From assembly GCA_030150265.1 (NCBI GenBank), contig JASLGG010000040.1:1-64000 (forward strand): a stretch of 64,000 bases of DNA. Direction: 5' to 3'. This DNA comes from Protaetiibacter sp. (lineage in GTDB: Bacteria; Actinomycetota; Actinomycetes; Actinomycetales; Microbacteriaceae). A program made the position numbers and the translations under genes. Below, piece by piece: positions 25,722-33,652 of the stretch. The number at the start of each line of letters is the position of its first letter. Position 1 is the stretch's first letter. The notes under the pieces were generated by a model. It made no database searches. It was not told where the DNA came from and saw only the letters and a program-made list of their open reading frames with translations.

Positions 25722-27047
25722 TCAGAGCGCGGCGAGCGCCTCGTCGAGCACGCCGATGGCGTCGTCGAGCAGCTCCTCGCTGATGACGACGCTCGGCAGC
25801 AGCCGCAGCACCGAGTCCCACGATCCGGCATCGAGCGGGATGACGCCGTGCGCGGTCGCGTGCCGGATGACCGCCGTGAGCGCCTCGGGGTCCGGGGTCG
25901 TCGTGCCGGGCTGCACGAGCTCCACGCCGAACATCGCGCCCTTGCCGCGCACCTCGCCGACGACGCCGTAGCGCTCGGGCCAGTCGCCGATCCGGGCGAG
26001 CAGGGCCCGCTCGACCCGCTGCGCCTCGCCGATGAGATCGTCGCGCTCGATGATCTCGAACACCTTGAGCGCGGCGGCCGTCGAGACGGGGTTGCCGCCG
26101 AAGGTGCCGCCGATCCCGCCGGGCTGCACGGCGTCCATGATGTCGGCGCGGCCCGTCACGGCGGCGAGCGGCAGCCCGCCCGCGATGCCCTTCGCGCTCG
26201 TGACGAGATCCGGCACGACGCCGTGGTGCTCGATCGAGTACCAGGCGCCGGTGCGGGCGATGCCGGCCTGGATCTCGTCGGCGACGAAGACGATGCCGTT
26301 CTCCTCACAGAAGCGCTTGATCGCGGCGAAGTAGCCGGGTGCCGGGATGACGATGCCGCCGTCGCCCTGGATGGGCTCGGCGAAGAACGCGGCGACCTCG
26401 GTCGCGCCGATGTGCGTCTCGATGTAGTCGATCGTGCGGGCGGCCGCCGCCTCGCCGCTCAGGCCGTCGCGGAACGGGTACGAGATCGGCACCGAGTAGA
26501 GCTCGCCGGGGAACGGCCCCATGCCCGCGCGCTCGGGCCACGGGCGATAGGTCATCGCCATCGTGAGGTTGGTGCGCCCGTGGAAGGCGTGGTCGAGGCT
26601 CACGATCGCCCGGCGGCCCGTGAACCGGCGGGCGATCTTGACGGCGTTCTCGACGGCCTCAGCCCCCGAGTTCACGAGGATCGTGTGCTTCTCGAAGTCA
26701 CCCGGCGTGATCTCGGCGAGCTTCTCGGCGACGCGCACGTAGTTCTCGTACGGCGTGACGGTGAAGAGGGTGTGGGTGAGCTTGGCGGCCTGCTCGGCGA
26801 CCGCGGCGGCGACCTCCGGATGCGCGTGGCCGATCGTCGTGACGCCGATGCCGCATCCGAGGTCGATCAGCTGGTTGCCGTCGACGTCGACGAGGATCGC
26901 GCCCGATCCGTGGTCCATGTAGATGTTCGCGAGCGTGCCGGCGCCGCGGGAGACGCTCGCGACACGGCGTTCCTGCAGCGCCCGGGACTTGGGGCCGGGC
27001 AGTTCGGTGAGGAGCCTGCGCTCCTGGGGCACGCTGAAGGAGGCCAT
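25722..27047 (-). CDS. gabT: 4-aminobutyrate aminotransferase (copy 2)
   Basis: This 441-aa class III PLP aminotransferase resembles copy 1 along its whole length. It shares NSGAEAVENAVKIARR, HAFHGRTNLTMAM, EPIQGDGGI, ADEIQAGIARTG and the lysine motif SAKGIAGGLPLAAVTG. The start at 27047 (MASFSVPQ) fits the aligned start of copy 1; TAGACT ends seven bases upstream and no Shine-Dalgarno is present. Two copies within 4.4 kb suggest duplication followed by specialisation for different amines or conditions; the second substrate is not predictable here. Confidence 0.9.
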   Translation of the reverse strand: MASFSVPQERRLLTELPGPKSRALQERRVASVSRGAGTLANIYMDHGSGAILVDVDGNQLIDLGCGIGVTTIGHAHPEVAAAVAEQAAKLTHTLFTVTPYENYVRVAEKLAEITPGDFEKHTILVNSGAEAVENAVKIARRFTGRRAIVSLDHAFHGRTNLTMAMTYRPWPERAGMGPFPGELYSVPISYPFRDGLSGEAAAARTIDYIETHIGATEVAAFFAEPIQGDGGIVIPAPGYFAAIKRFCEENGIVFVADEIQAGIARTGAWYSIEHHGVVPDLVTSAKGIAGGLPLAAVTGRADIMDAVQPGGIGGTFGGNPVSTAAALKVFEIIERDDLIGEAQRVERALLARIGDWPERYGVVGEVRGKGAMFGVELVQPGTTTPDPEALTAVIRHATAHGVIPLDAGSWDSVLRLLPSVVISEELLDDAIGVLDEALAAL

Positions 27048-27054
27048 GTCCCCG

Positions 27055-27060
27055 AGTCTA
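27055..27060 (-). promoter_or_regulatory. -10 element, leaderless start of aminotransferase 2
   Basis: On the minus strand TAGACT ends seven bases before the ATG at 27047. The region is shared with the divergent FKBP gene. Confidence 0.5.
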
Positions 27061-27086
27061 TGCACCGCGCGCCAAGCTTCGATGGG

Positions 27087-27105
27087 GCAGGATGGAGCGT
27101 CCTGC
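27087..27105. promoter_or_regulatory. Inverted repeat between aminotransferase 2 and the FKBP gene
   Basis: GCAGGA and TCCTGC arms flank seven bases in the 81-base divergent gap. It could be an operator for either gene. Short arms make this weak. Confidence 0.25.
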
Positions 27106-27128
27106 ATCGCATCCAGAGGAGTTCCGTC

Positions 27129-28112
27129 GTGCCCCGCGCCCTCCCCATCCTGACCGTCGCCGCTCTCGCGGTCGTCCTCGCCGGCTGCGCCGCGGGTGAG
27201 CCCGCGCCGACCGGCACGCCGACCGACGGCTCCACGCCGGTCGCGCGCGAGTGCGCCGCTGCGGGACCGCTCTCGGATGCCGTGAAGGTCACCGGCGAGC
27301 TCGGCGCGCAGCCGACCGTCGAGTTCGCGGCGCCGCTCGCGCCCGACGCGACCCAGCGCACCGTCGTCGTGGAGGGCGACGGCGAGGCGACCCCCTATCC
27401 CGCGGTCGTCTCGGTCGACTACAGCTTCTACGACGGCACCACCGGCAAGCTCGTCGAGGCCACCAAGTACGCCGAGGGCGAGCAGGCGGTGTTCGTGCTC
27501 GACGACTCGAAGCTGCTGCGCGGACTCCTCAAGACGGTCGAGTGCACCCCGGTCGGCTCCCGTGTCGTCGGCGTCGTGCCCGCGTCCGACGGCTTCGGCG
27601 ACGCCGGCCTCGCCCAGTTCGGCATCTCGGGCGGCGACTCGCTCGTGTTCGTGGTGGACGTCGTGGACGCGGCGCGGCGTGCGACGGGCGAGGCGCAGAC
27701 CGCGCCCTCGGGCCTGCCCGCGGTGACGCTCGCCTCCGACGGCACGCCCGCGATCGCGATCCCGGACGGCTACCAGGCCCCGACCGAGACCGAGTCGGCG
27801 ACCCTCATCCGCGGCGCGGGCCGTGAGGTGCAGGCGAGCGACACGGTCTACATCCAGTACCAGGGCGTCAACGCCGCGACGGGCAAGATCTTCGACCAGA
27901 CCTGGGACAAGGCCCCCTACAGCGGATCGGCCTCCGGCTTCATCACCGGGTTCACGAACGCGCTCGTCGGGCAGACCGTCGGGTCCCAGTTCATCGTCGT
28001 GATCCCGCCGAAGGACGGCTACGGCGAGGCCTCCGACTCCAACACCAACACCCTGGCCGGGCAGACGCTCGTGTTCGTGGTCGACGTGCTCGCGGCGGTG
28101 CCCGCCGCCTGA
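27129..28112 (+). CDS. FKBP-type peptidyl-prolyl isomerase lipoprotein, two domains
   Basis: The 327-aa product has a lipoprotein signal ending at Cys20 (VVLAGC) and two FKBP-like domains. The first (about 90-190) is degenerate; the second (about 235-325) is better conserved, with VYIQYQGVNAATGKIFDQTW and VVIPPKDGYGEA. It should assist folding of exported proteins at the outer face of the membrane. The GTG at 27129 follows AGAGGAG. The nearby rseP and surface-protein genes are compatible with an envelope role, but no partner is implied by the sequence. Confidence 0.85.
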   Translation: MPRALPILTVAALAVVLAGCAAGEPAPTGTPTDGSTPVARECAAAGPLSDAVKVTGELGAQPTVEFAAPLAPDATQRTVVVEGDGEATPYPAVVSVDYSFYDGTTGKLVEATKYAEGEQAVFVLDDSKLLRGLLKTVECTPVGSRVVGVVPASDGFGDAGLAQFGISGGDSLVFVVDVVDAARRATGEAQTAPSGLPAVTLASDGTPAIAIPDGYQAPTETESATLIRGAGREVQASDTVYIQYQGVNAATGKIFDQTWDKAPYSGSASGFITGFTNALVGQTVGSQFIVVIPPKDGYGEASDSNTNTLAGQTLVFVVDVLAAVPAA

Positions 28113-28126
28113 CCGCGACGGATGGC

Positions 28127-28132
28127 TAGGCT
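28127..28132 (+). promoter_or_regulatory. -10 element, leaderless start of dxr
   Basis: TAGGCT ends six bases before the dxr ATG, without any Shine-Dalgarno. Confidence 0.5.
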
Positions 28133-28138
28133 CGGCGC

Positions 28139-29233
28139 ATGAGCCGTCGTCGTGTCATCGTGCTGGGGTCGACGGGGTCGATCGGGGTCCAGGCCCTCGA
28201 GGTGATCGCCGCGAACCCGGAGCGCTTCGAGCTCGTCGGGCTCGCGGCGGGGCGGAACGCGGATGCCCTCGCCCTGCAGGCGGCCGCGACCGGTACGGCG
28301 CGCACGGCGCTCGGCATCGACGAGGCGGTCGCGCTCGTGCGCGGGACGCCGGCGGATGTCGTGGTCAACGGCATCACGGGATCGGTCGGTCTCGCCGCCA
28401 CCCTCGCGGTGCTCGAGACCGGGGCGACGCTCGCTCTCGCCAACAAGGAGAGCCTCATCGTGGGCGGCGAGCTCGTGCTGGCGGCGGCGGCTCCCGGTCA
28501 GATCGTGCCCGTCGACTCGGAGCACTCCGCGCTCGCGCAGGCGCTGCGGGCGGGGGAGCGCGGCGAGGTGCGGCGGCTCGTCGTCACGGCATCCGGGGGC
28601 CCCTTCCGCGGGCGCACGCGTGAGCAGCTCGCCGAGGTGCGCCCCGAGGACGCGCTCGCCCACCCGACCTGGGACATGGGCCGCGTCATCACGACCAACT
28701 CGGCGACCCTCGTCAACAAGGGGCTCGAGGTCATCGAGGCGCACCTGCTCTTCGGCATCCCCTACGACCGCATCGACGTCGTCGTGCACCCGCAGTCGAT
28801 CGTGCACTCGATGGTGGAGTTCGTCGACGGCTCGACGATCGCGCAGGCCTCGCCGCCCGACATGCGGCTGCCGATCTCGCTCGCCCTCGACCGGCCCCAC
28901 CGGGTGCCGGGCGTCGGCGTGCCTCTCGACTGGACGCGCGCCCAGCAGTGGACCTTCGAGCCGCTCGACGACGAGACCTTCCCGGCCGTCGCCCTCGCGC
29001 GGCACGTCGGGGAGCTCGGCGGCACCTACCCCGCCGTCTACAACGCCGCCAACGAGCAGGCCGTCGACGCGTTCCACGCGCGGCGCGTGCCGTTCCTCGG
29101 CATCGTGGAGACCGTCCGGCGCGTCGTCGAGGCGCACGAGCCGGGAGAGCCGACACTCGAGGGGGTGCTCGCCGCCGAGCGGTGGGCACGCGACGAGGCG
29201 GACCGGCTGCTCGCGGGAGGGGCGAACGGATGA
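28139..29233 (+). CDS. dxr: 1-deoxy-D-xylulose 5-phosphate reductoisomerase
   Basis: This 364-aa enzyme converts DXP to MEP with NADPH, the committed step of the MEP isoprenoid pathway. Seen: NADPH motif GSTGSIGVQALEVI near the start, ANKESLIVGGEL, the metal/substrate region VPVDSEHSALAQAL, SGGPFRGR and NKGLEVIEAHLLFG. It lies upstream of rseP and ispG, a common actinobacterial arrangement. Its stop overlaps the ATG of the DUF2330 gene (ATGA at 29230-29233). Confidence 0.95.
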   Translation: MSRRRVIVLGSTGSIGVQALEVIAANPERFELVGLAAGRNADALALQAAATGTARTALGIDEAVALVRGTPADVVVNGITGSVGLAATLAVLETGATLALANKESLIVGGELVLAAAAPGQIVPVDSEHSALAQALRAGERGEVRRLVVTASGGPFRGRTREQLAEVRPEDALAHPTWDMGRVITTNSATLVNKGLEVIEAHLLFGIPYDRIDVVVHPQSIVHSMVEFVDGSTIAQASPPDMRLPISLALDRPHRVPGVGVPLDWTRAQQWTFEPLDDETFPAVALARHVGELGGTYPAVYNAANEQAVDAFHARRVPFLGIVETVRRVVEAHEPGEPTLEGVLAAERWARDEADRLLAGGANG

Positions 29234-30267
29234 CGAAGCGCGTTCTCGCGGGGACCTCGGCCGCCGCGCTGCTCGCGGCGCTGCTCACCGCCGCCGGCAT
29301 CGCCCAACCCGCCTCGGCGTGCGCGTGCGGTGCGCCCGCGCCCCCCGGCGGGATGAGCGTCTCGGTGGGGTCCGAGCACGCGCTCGTGACCTTCGACGGC
29401 ACGACCGAGCGCATCGACATGGTCCTCGACATGCTGGCCGACGGCGCGGACACCGGGCTCGTGGTGCCGACGCCGGCGCCCGCGACCGTGAGCCTCGGCG
29501 ATGCCGGCCTGTTCGAGGCGCTCGACCGTCAGACGGCGCCCGTCGTGGAGGTCGTCGAGGACTGGTGGGGCAGCGCGGGCGACGGGGCATCCGCGGGGGC
29601 GCCGCCGCAGGTGCTCTCGGAGGTCGACCTCGGCCCGATCCAGGCGGTGACGCTCGCCGCATCCGACGCCGCGGGGCTGCAGGAGTGGCTCGACGCGAAC
29701 GGCTACGGCATCGACCCGGCCGTCCAGGCGCACTTCGCCGACTACATCGCGCGCGGCTGGTCCTTCGCGGCGCTCAAGCTCACCGGGAAGGATCCGCTCG
29801 ACGGGACGCTCGATCCGGTGCGGTTCGAGTTCCCCACGACCGAGGCCGTGTACCCGCTCCTGCTCTCGCAGGCGGCGCGGTCCCCGCAGACCGTGCGCCT
29901 CTACCTGTTCGGCGACGACGGGATGCAGGCCGCCTTCCCCGACGGCACGGTCGCCGGGTATGTGAGCTGGGCGGGGCCGGTGAGCCAGCCCGGGCTCTCC
30001 TCGCTCGGGGCCTACCTGACCGTCGTGGAGGCCTACTTCGCCGACCCCGCGAGCCAGATCACGGGCGACCTGACGATCTCGTCGACCGGTGAGCGCCACG
30101 ACTACGTGCCCGTCGAGACGCGCACCCGGTACATGCAGATCGGCGGTGTGCCGCTCGGGCTCGCCATCGCGGGCGCGGGTGCGGTGCTCGGCGTGATGCT
30201 GCTCATCGTGATCGTCGGGGGCATCGTGCACCGTCACGGCGAGAGGCGTCGCCGACGCACCTGGTGA
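29230..30267 (+). CDS. DUF2330 exported membrane-anchored protein
   Basis: The 345-aa product has a signal peptide (residues 1-30, ending near PASACACG), a secreted beta-rich domain and one C-terminal membrane helix (about 308-333) followed by a short Arg-rich tail. CACGAPAPPGGMSV just after cleavage and the VVPTPAPATV segment are typical of DUF2330 proteins, whose function is unknown. It is coupled to dxr by an ATGA overlap, so it breaks the usual dxr-rseP adjacency. Confidence 0.78.
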   Translation: MTKRVLAGTSAAALLAALLTAAGIAQPASACACGAPAPPGGMSVSVGSEHALVTFDGTTERIDMVLDMLADGADTGLVVPTPAPATVSLGDAGLFEALDRQTAPVVEVVEDWWGSAGDGASAGAPPQVLSEVDLGPIQAVTLAASDAAGLQEWLDANGYGIDPAVQAHFADYIARGWSFAALKLTGKDPLDGTLDPVRFEFPTTEAVYPLLLSQAARSPQTVRLYLFGDDGMQAAFPDGTVAGYVSWAGPVSQPGLSSLGAYLTVVEAYFADPASQITGDLTISSTGERHDYVPVETRTRYMQIGGVPLGLAIAGAGAVLGVMLLIVIVGGIVHRHGERRRRRTW

Positions 30268-30308
30268 GCGCTCAGCCCGGCCTGGGCGCGCTCCCAGCGC
30301 CGGTGCCC

Positions 30309-30314
30309 TAATCT
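30309..30314 (+). promoter_or_regulatory. -10 element, leaderless start of rseP
   Basis: TAATCT ends six bases before the GTG of the site-2 protease gene. There is no Shine-Dalgarno. Confidence 0.55.
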
Positions 30315-30320
30315 GACGCG

Positions 30321-31643
30321 GTGGAAACCGTGCTGCTCTACGTGCTCGGCATCGTCGTCGTGGCCGTGGGTCTCGCGCTCTCGATCGGCCTGCACGAGCT
30401 CGGCCACCTCATCCCGGCGAAGCGGTTCGGGGTGAAGGTCGGACAGTACATGATCGGCTTCGGGCCGACGCTGTGGTCGCGGCGCAAGGGCGAGACGGAG
30501 TACGGCGTCAAGCTCATCCCGCTGGGCGGCTACATCTCGATGGCCGGCATGTACCCGCCCGCCAAGGACGGCACGGTGCGCACGGCCAGCACGGGATTCT
30601 TCGACACCCTCGTGCAGGATGCGCGCGAGCAGTCGGCCGAGACGATCGGGGAGGGCGACGAGGAGCGCGTGTTCTACCGGCTCCCGGTTCTCAAGCGCAT
30701 CATCATCATGCTCGGCGGCCCGGTGATGAACCTCCTCATCGCGATCGTGCTCTATGCGGTCGTGCTGTGCGGATTCGGCATCCCGCAGTACTCGACGACG
30801 CTCGGCAGCGTCAACGCCTGCGTCGCGACCGACGCGGCGCAGACCGAGTGCACGCCGTCCGACCCCGCGGCGCCGGCGGCTGCGGCCGGGCTGCGGCCGG
30901 GCGACCGCCTCGTGTCGATCGGCGGCACCGCCGTCACCAGCTGGGATCAGGCGTCCGAGCTCATCCGCTCCCACCCGGGCACCGCGCTGGCCTTCGTGGT
31001 GGAGCGCGACGGGACGCGGCTCACGCTCGAGGTCACGCCGCTGCTCACGGCGCGCCCCGTGGTGGGCGCGGATGGCAACGCGGTGACGGATGCCGACGGC
31101 AAGCCCGTCACGCAGGACGTCGGCTTCATCGGCGTGGGGCCGGCCACCGAGAAGGTGCAGCAGCCGGTGACCGCCGTGCTTCCCGCGGTGTGGGACAACA
31201 GCGTGCGCGTCGGCCAGATCATCGTGACGCTGCCGCAGCGGCTCGTCCAGGTGGCCCAGGCGGCCTTCGGAGGCGAGCAGCGCGACCCGAACGGGCCGAT
31301 CAGCGTCGTGGGCGTCGGCAGGCTCGCGGGCGAGATCACGGCGCTCGACGCGGCGCCGGTGGCGGACCGTGCGGCCGCGCTGCTGCAGATGCTCGCGGCG
31401 CTCAACGTGGCGCTCTTCGTGTTCAACCTCATCCCGCTCCTGCCGCTCGACGGCGGCCATGTCGCGGGTGCGCTGTGGGAGGCGATCCGCCGTCGGTTCG
31501 CGAAGCTCGCGGGCAAGCCCGACCCGGGGCCCGTCGACATCGCCAGACTCCTTCCGCTGACCCTCGCGATCGTGGCGATCCTGGGGGTCTCGAGCGCGCT
31601 GCTGATCTACGCCGACATCGTCAACCCGGTCACGCTGCGCTGA
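30321..31643 (+). CDS. rseP: Site-2 intramembrane metalloprotease (RseP/Rip1 family)
   Basis: This 440-aa protease cleaves membrane-embedded segments, usually anti-sigma factors. It has HELGH (His25, Glu26, His29) in the first helix, GGPVMNL in the middle, one PDZ domain at about 175-260 (GLRPGDRLVSIGG) and the third zinc ligand region LIPLLPLDGGH near the C-terminus. About four membrane helices are seen. GTG start at 30321. The dxr-rseP-ispG order matches mycobacterial rip1. The membrane partner at 39876-41273 of the ECF sigma factor is a conceivable substrate, but that is speculation. Confidence 0.93.
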   Translation: METVLLYVLGIVVVAVGLALSIGLHELGHLIPAKRFGVKVGQYMIGFGPTLWSRRKGETEYGVKLIPLGGYISMAGMYPPAKDGTVRTASTGFFDTLVQDAREQSAETIGEGDEERVFYRLPVLKRIIIMLGGPVMNLLIAIVLYAVVLCGFGIPQYSTTLGSVNACVATDAAQTECTPSDPAAPAAAAGLRPGDRLVSIGGTAVTSWDQASELIRSHPGTALAFVVERDGTRLTLEVTPLLTARPVVGADGNAVTDADGKPVTQDVGFIGVGPATEKVQQPVTAVLPAVWDNSVRVGQIIVTLPQRLVQVAQAAFGGEQRDPNGPISVVGVGRLAGEITALDAAPVADRAAALLQMLAALNVALFVFNLIPLLPLDGGHVAGALWEAIRRRFAKLAGKPDPGPVDIARLLPLTLAIVAILGVSSALLIYADIVNPVTLR

Positions 31644-31691
31644 CCAGCGGCCGGCTGGCCTGCTGTCGGCGGGCGGTGCCATCATGTCGCC

Positions 31692-32294
31692 ATGACGGAG
31701 CGGCTGCGGGTGGTGCCCGCCAACGAGGTGAGCTGGGAGCAGCTCCAGACGGTCTTCGGCACGCGCGGGGATGCGGCGCATTGCCAGTGCCAGTGGGTGC
31801 TCGCTCCGCGTGAGGAGTACCGGCACATCCCCGTCGAGCAGCGACGGGAGCGCCTGCGCGAGCAGGCGGCGTGCGGGCATCCGGAGTCCGGCACGACCTC
31901 GGGCCTGGTGGCCTTCGCGGGCGACGAGCCGGTCGGCTGGTGCGCGGTTCAGCCGCGGTCGCGGTACGTGCGGCTGCGCTCGGCGCGCGTGCCGTGGGCC
32001 GGGCGCCACGAGGACCGCGACGACGACGGCGTGTGGGCGGTCGTGTGCTTCGTGGTGAGGCCGGAGCATCGACGGCAGGGCGTGTCGACGGCGCTCGCGA
32101 CGGCGGCGGTCGAGCACGCCCGATCGCGTGGTGCGCGGGCCATCGAGGGGTACCCCAAGGAGCTGGCGCCCGGCAAGACCGACGTCTGGGGCGAGCTCTT
32201 CGTGGGGACTCCGGCGATCTTCGCCTCGGCGGGCTTCCACGAGGTCTCCCGTCCGACACCGCGTCGCCTCGTCATGCGTCGCGAACTCGACTGA
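31692..32294 (+). CDS. GNAT-family N-acetyltransferase
   Basis: The 200-aa protein has the GNAT acetyl-CoA motif VVCFVVRPEHRRQGVSTALA (about 117-136) and a C-terminal PAIFASAGFHEVSR segment. An unusual CQCQW motif near residue 35 occurs in a subgroup of GNAT proteins. Acceptor unknown. CATCAT ends six bases before the ATG, a weak version of the leaderless pattern. It lies between rseP and ispG on the same strand. Confidence 0.85.
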   Translation: MTERLRVVPANEVSWEQLQTVFGTRGDAAHCQCQWVLAPREEYRHIPVEQRRERLREQAACGHPESGTTSGLVAFAGDEPVGWCAVQPRSRYVRLRSARVPWAGRHEDRDDDGVWAVVCFVVRPEHRRQGVSTALATAAVEHARSRGARAIEGYPKELAPGKTDVWGELFVGTPAIFASAGFHEVSRPTPRRLVMRRELD

Positions 32295-32345
32295 TCGACG
32301 GGTCCGCGGCGGCGCTGCGCTCCGGCGGCATCCAGGCGGCGGCTC

Positions 32346-32351
32346 TAAGCT
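32346..32351 (+). promoter_or_regulatory. -10 element, leaderless start of ispG
   Basis: TAAGCT ends seven bases before the GTG at 32359, which supports that start over the ATG at 32380. Confidence 0.45.
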
Positions 32352-32358
32352 GGGGCAC

Positions 32359-33513
32359 GTGCCTGCTGTGAACATCGGGATGCCCAAAGCCGCGCCCGAG
32401 ACCCTGGCCCCGCGCCGTGCGTCCCGTCAGATCCGCGTCGGCAAGGTGCTCGTGGGCGGTGACGCCCCCGTGAGCGTGCAGTCGATGACGACGACGCCCA
32501 CGACCAACATCAACGCGACGCTGCAGCAGATCGCCGAGCTCACGGCATCCGGCTGCGACATCGTGCGTGTCGCCGTGCCCAGCCAGGATGACGCGGATGT
32601 GCTGCACATCATCGCGAAGAAGAGCCAGATCCCGGTCATCGCCGACATCCACTTCCAGCCCAAGTACGTGTTCCAGGCGATCGACGCGGGCTGCGCCGCG
32701 GTGCGCGTGAACCCGGGCAACATCCGCCAGTTCGACGACAAGGTGGGCGAGATCGCCGCCGCCGCGAAGGCCGCGGGCGTCTCGCTGCGCATCGGCGTCA
32801 ACGCGGGCTCGCTCGATCGCCGACTGCTCGAGAAGTACGGCAAGGCGACCCCGGAGGCGCTCGTCGAGAGCGCCGTCTGGGAGGCGAGCCTCTTCGAGGA
32901 GCACGACTTCCACGACTTCAAGATCTCGGTCAAGCACAACGACCCGATCGTGATGGTGAAGGCCTACCGGCTGCTCGCCGAGCGCGGCGACTGGCCGCTG
33001 CACCTCGGCGTCACGGAGGCCGGCCCGGCGTTCCAGGGCACCATCAAGTCGGCGACGGCGTTCGGCATCCTGTTGTCGGAGGGTATCGGCGACACCATCC
33101 GGGTCTCGCTCTCGGCGCCGCCCGTCGAGGAGGTCAAGGTGGGCCTGCAGATCCTGCAGTCGCTCAACCTGCGTGAGCGGCGCCTCGAGATCGTGTCGTG
33201 TCCCTCCTGCGGCCGGGCGCAGGTGGACGTCTACACGCTCGCGGACTCGGTCACCGAGGGGCTCAAGCACCTGACGGTGCCGTTGCGCGTCGCGGTCATG
33301 GGATGCGTCGTGAACGGTCCGGGGGAGGCCCGCGAGGCCGATCTGGGCGTGGCGTCCGGCAACGGCAAGGGCCAGATCTTCGTGAAGGGCGAGGTCGTCA
33401 AGACGGTTCCCGAGTCGGAGATCGTCGAGACGCTCATCGCGCAGGCGAGCCGGATCGCCCAGGAGATGGGTGCCGATGCGCCCGTCGGGGCCCCCGAGGT
33501 CATCACCCGCTAG
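32359..33513 (+). CDS. ispG: 4-hydroxy-3-methylbut-2-en-1-yl diphosphate synthase (GcpE)
   Basis: This 384-aa iron-sulfur enzyme makes HMBPP from MEcPP, the penultimate MEP pathway step. Seen: RQIRVGKVLVGGDAPVSVQS, VRVAVPSQDDA, VRVNPGNI and the cluster cysteines in SCPSCGRAQ and MGCVVNGPGEA. GTG at 32359 gives the conserved leader VPAVNIGMPKAAPE. The downstream neighbour would usually be proS; here about 4.5 kb of surface-protein genes intervene. Confidence 0.95.
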   Translation: MPAVNIGMPKAAPETLAPRRASRQIRVGKVLVGGDAPVSVQSMTTTPTTNINATLQQIAELTASGCDIVRVAVPSQDDADVLHIIAKKSQIPVIADIHFQPKYVFQAIDAGCAAVRVNPGNIRQFDDKVGEIAAAAKAAGVSLRIGVNAGSLDRRLLEKYGKATPEALVESAVWEASLFEEHDFHDFKISVKHNDPIVMVKAYRLLAERGDWPLHLGVTEAGPAFQGTIKSATAFGILLSEGIGDTIRVSLSAPPVEEVKVGLQILQSLNLRERRLEIVSCPSCGRAQVDVYTLADSVTEGLKHLTVPLRVAVMGCVVNGPGEAREADLGVASGNGKGQIFVKGEVVKTVPESEIVETLIAQASRIAQEMGADAPVGAPEVITR

Positions 33514-33527
33514 AGCCCGGTAGCACG

Positions 33528-33545
33528 TACCCCGAATAGGGGGTA
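33528..33545. promoter_or_regulatory. Palindromic operator-like site before the surface-protein locus
   Basis: TACCCC and GGGGTA flank six bases (GAATAG), giving an 18-base two-fold symmetric site. It ends 23 bases before TAGCAT at 33569-33574, a plausible -10 for the surface-locus transcript, so it would cover the -35 region. The G/C-tract form resembles sites of CsoR-like or LuxR-like regulators; the regulator is unknown. Confidence 0.4.
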
Positions 33546-33619
33546 GACAGGTCTGTGCACTTCGGGCGTAGCATTCCTCAAAAGGATCAGGGCAGCGGCG
33601 CCCGATCTGCGCCCGAAGC

Positions 33620-33643
33620 CCTGAATCCCGGAAGGGAATCAGG
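33620..33643 (+). promoter_or_regulatory. 5' leader hairpin next to the ribosome-binding site
   Basis: Ten-base arms (CCTGAATCCC and GGGAATCAGG, one A-A mismatch) close a GGAA tetraloop. Its right arm runs into AGGAGAGGGA, the ribosome-binding region of the ATG at 33653. Folding could therefore limit translation of the first surface protein. A longer-range pairing of CTTCGGGCG (33560-33568) with CGCCCGAAG (33610-33618) lies just upstream. Confidence 0.4.
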
Positions 33644-33652
33644 AGAGGGAGC

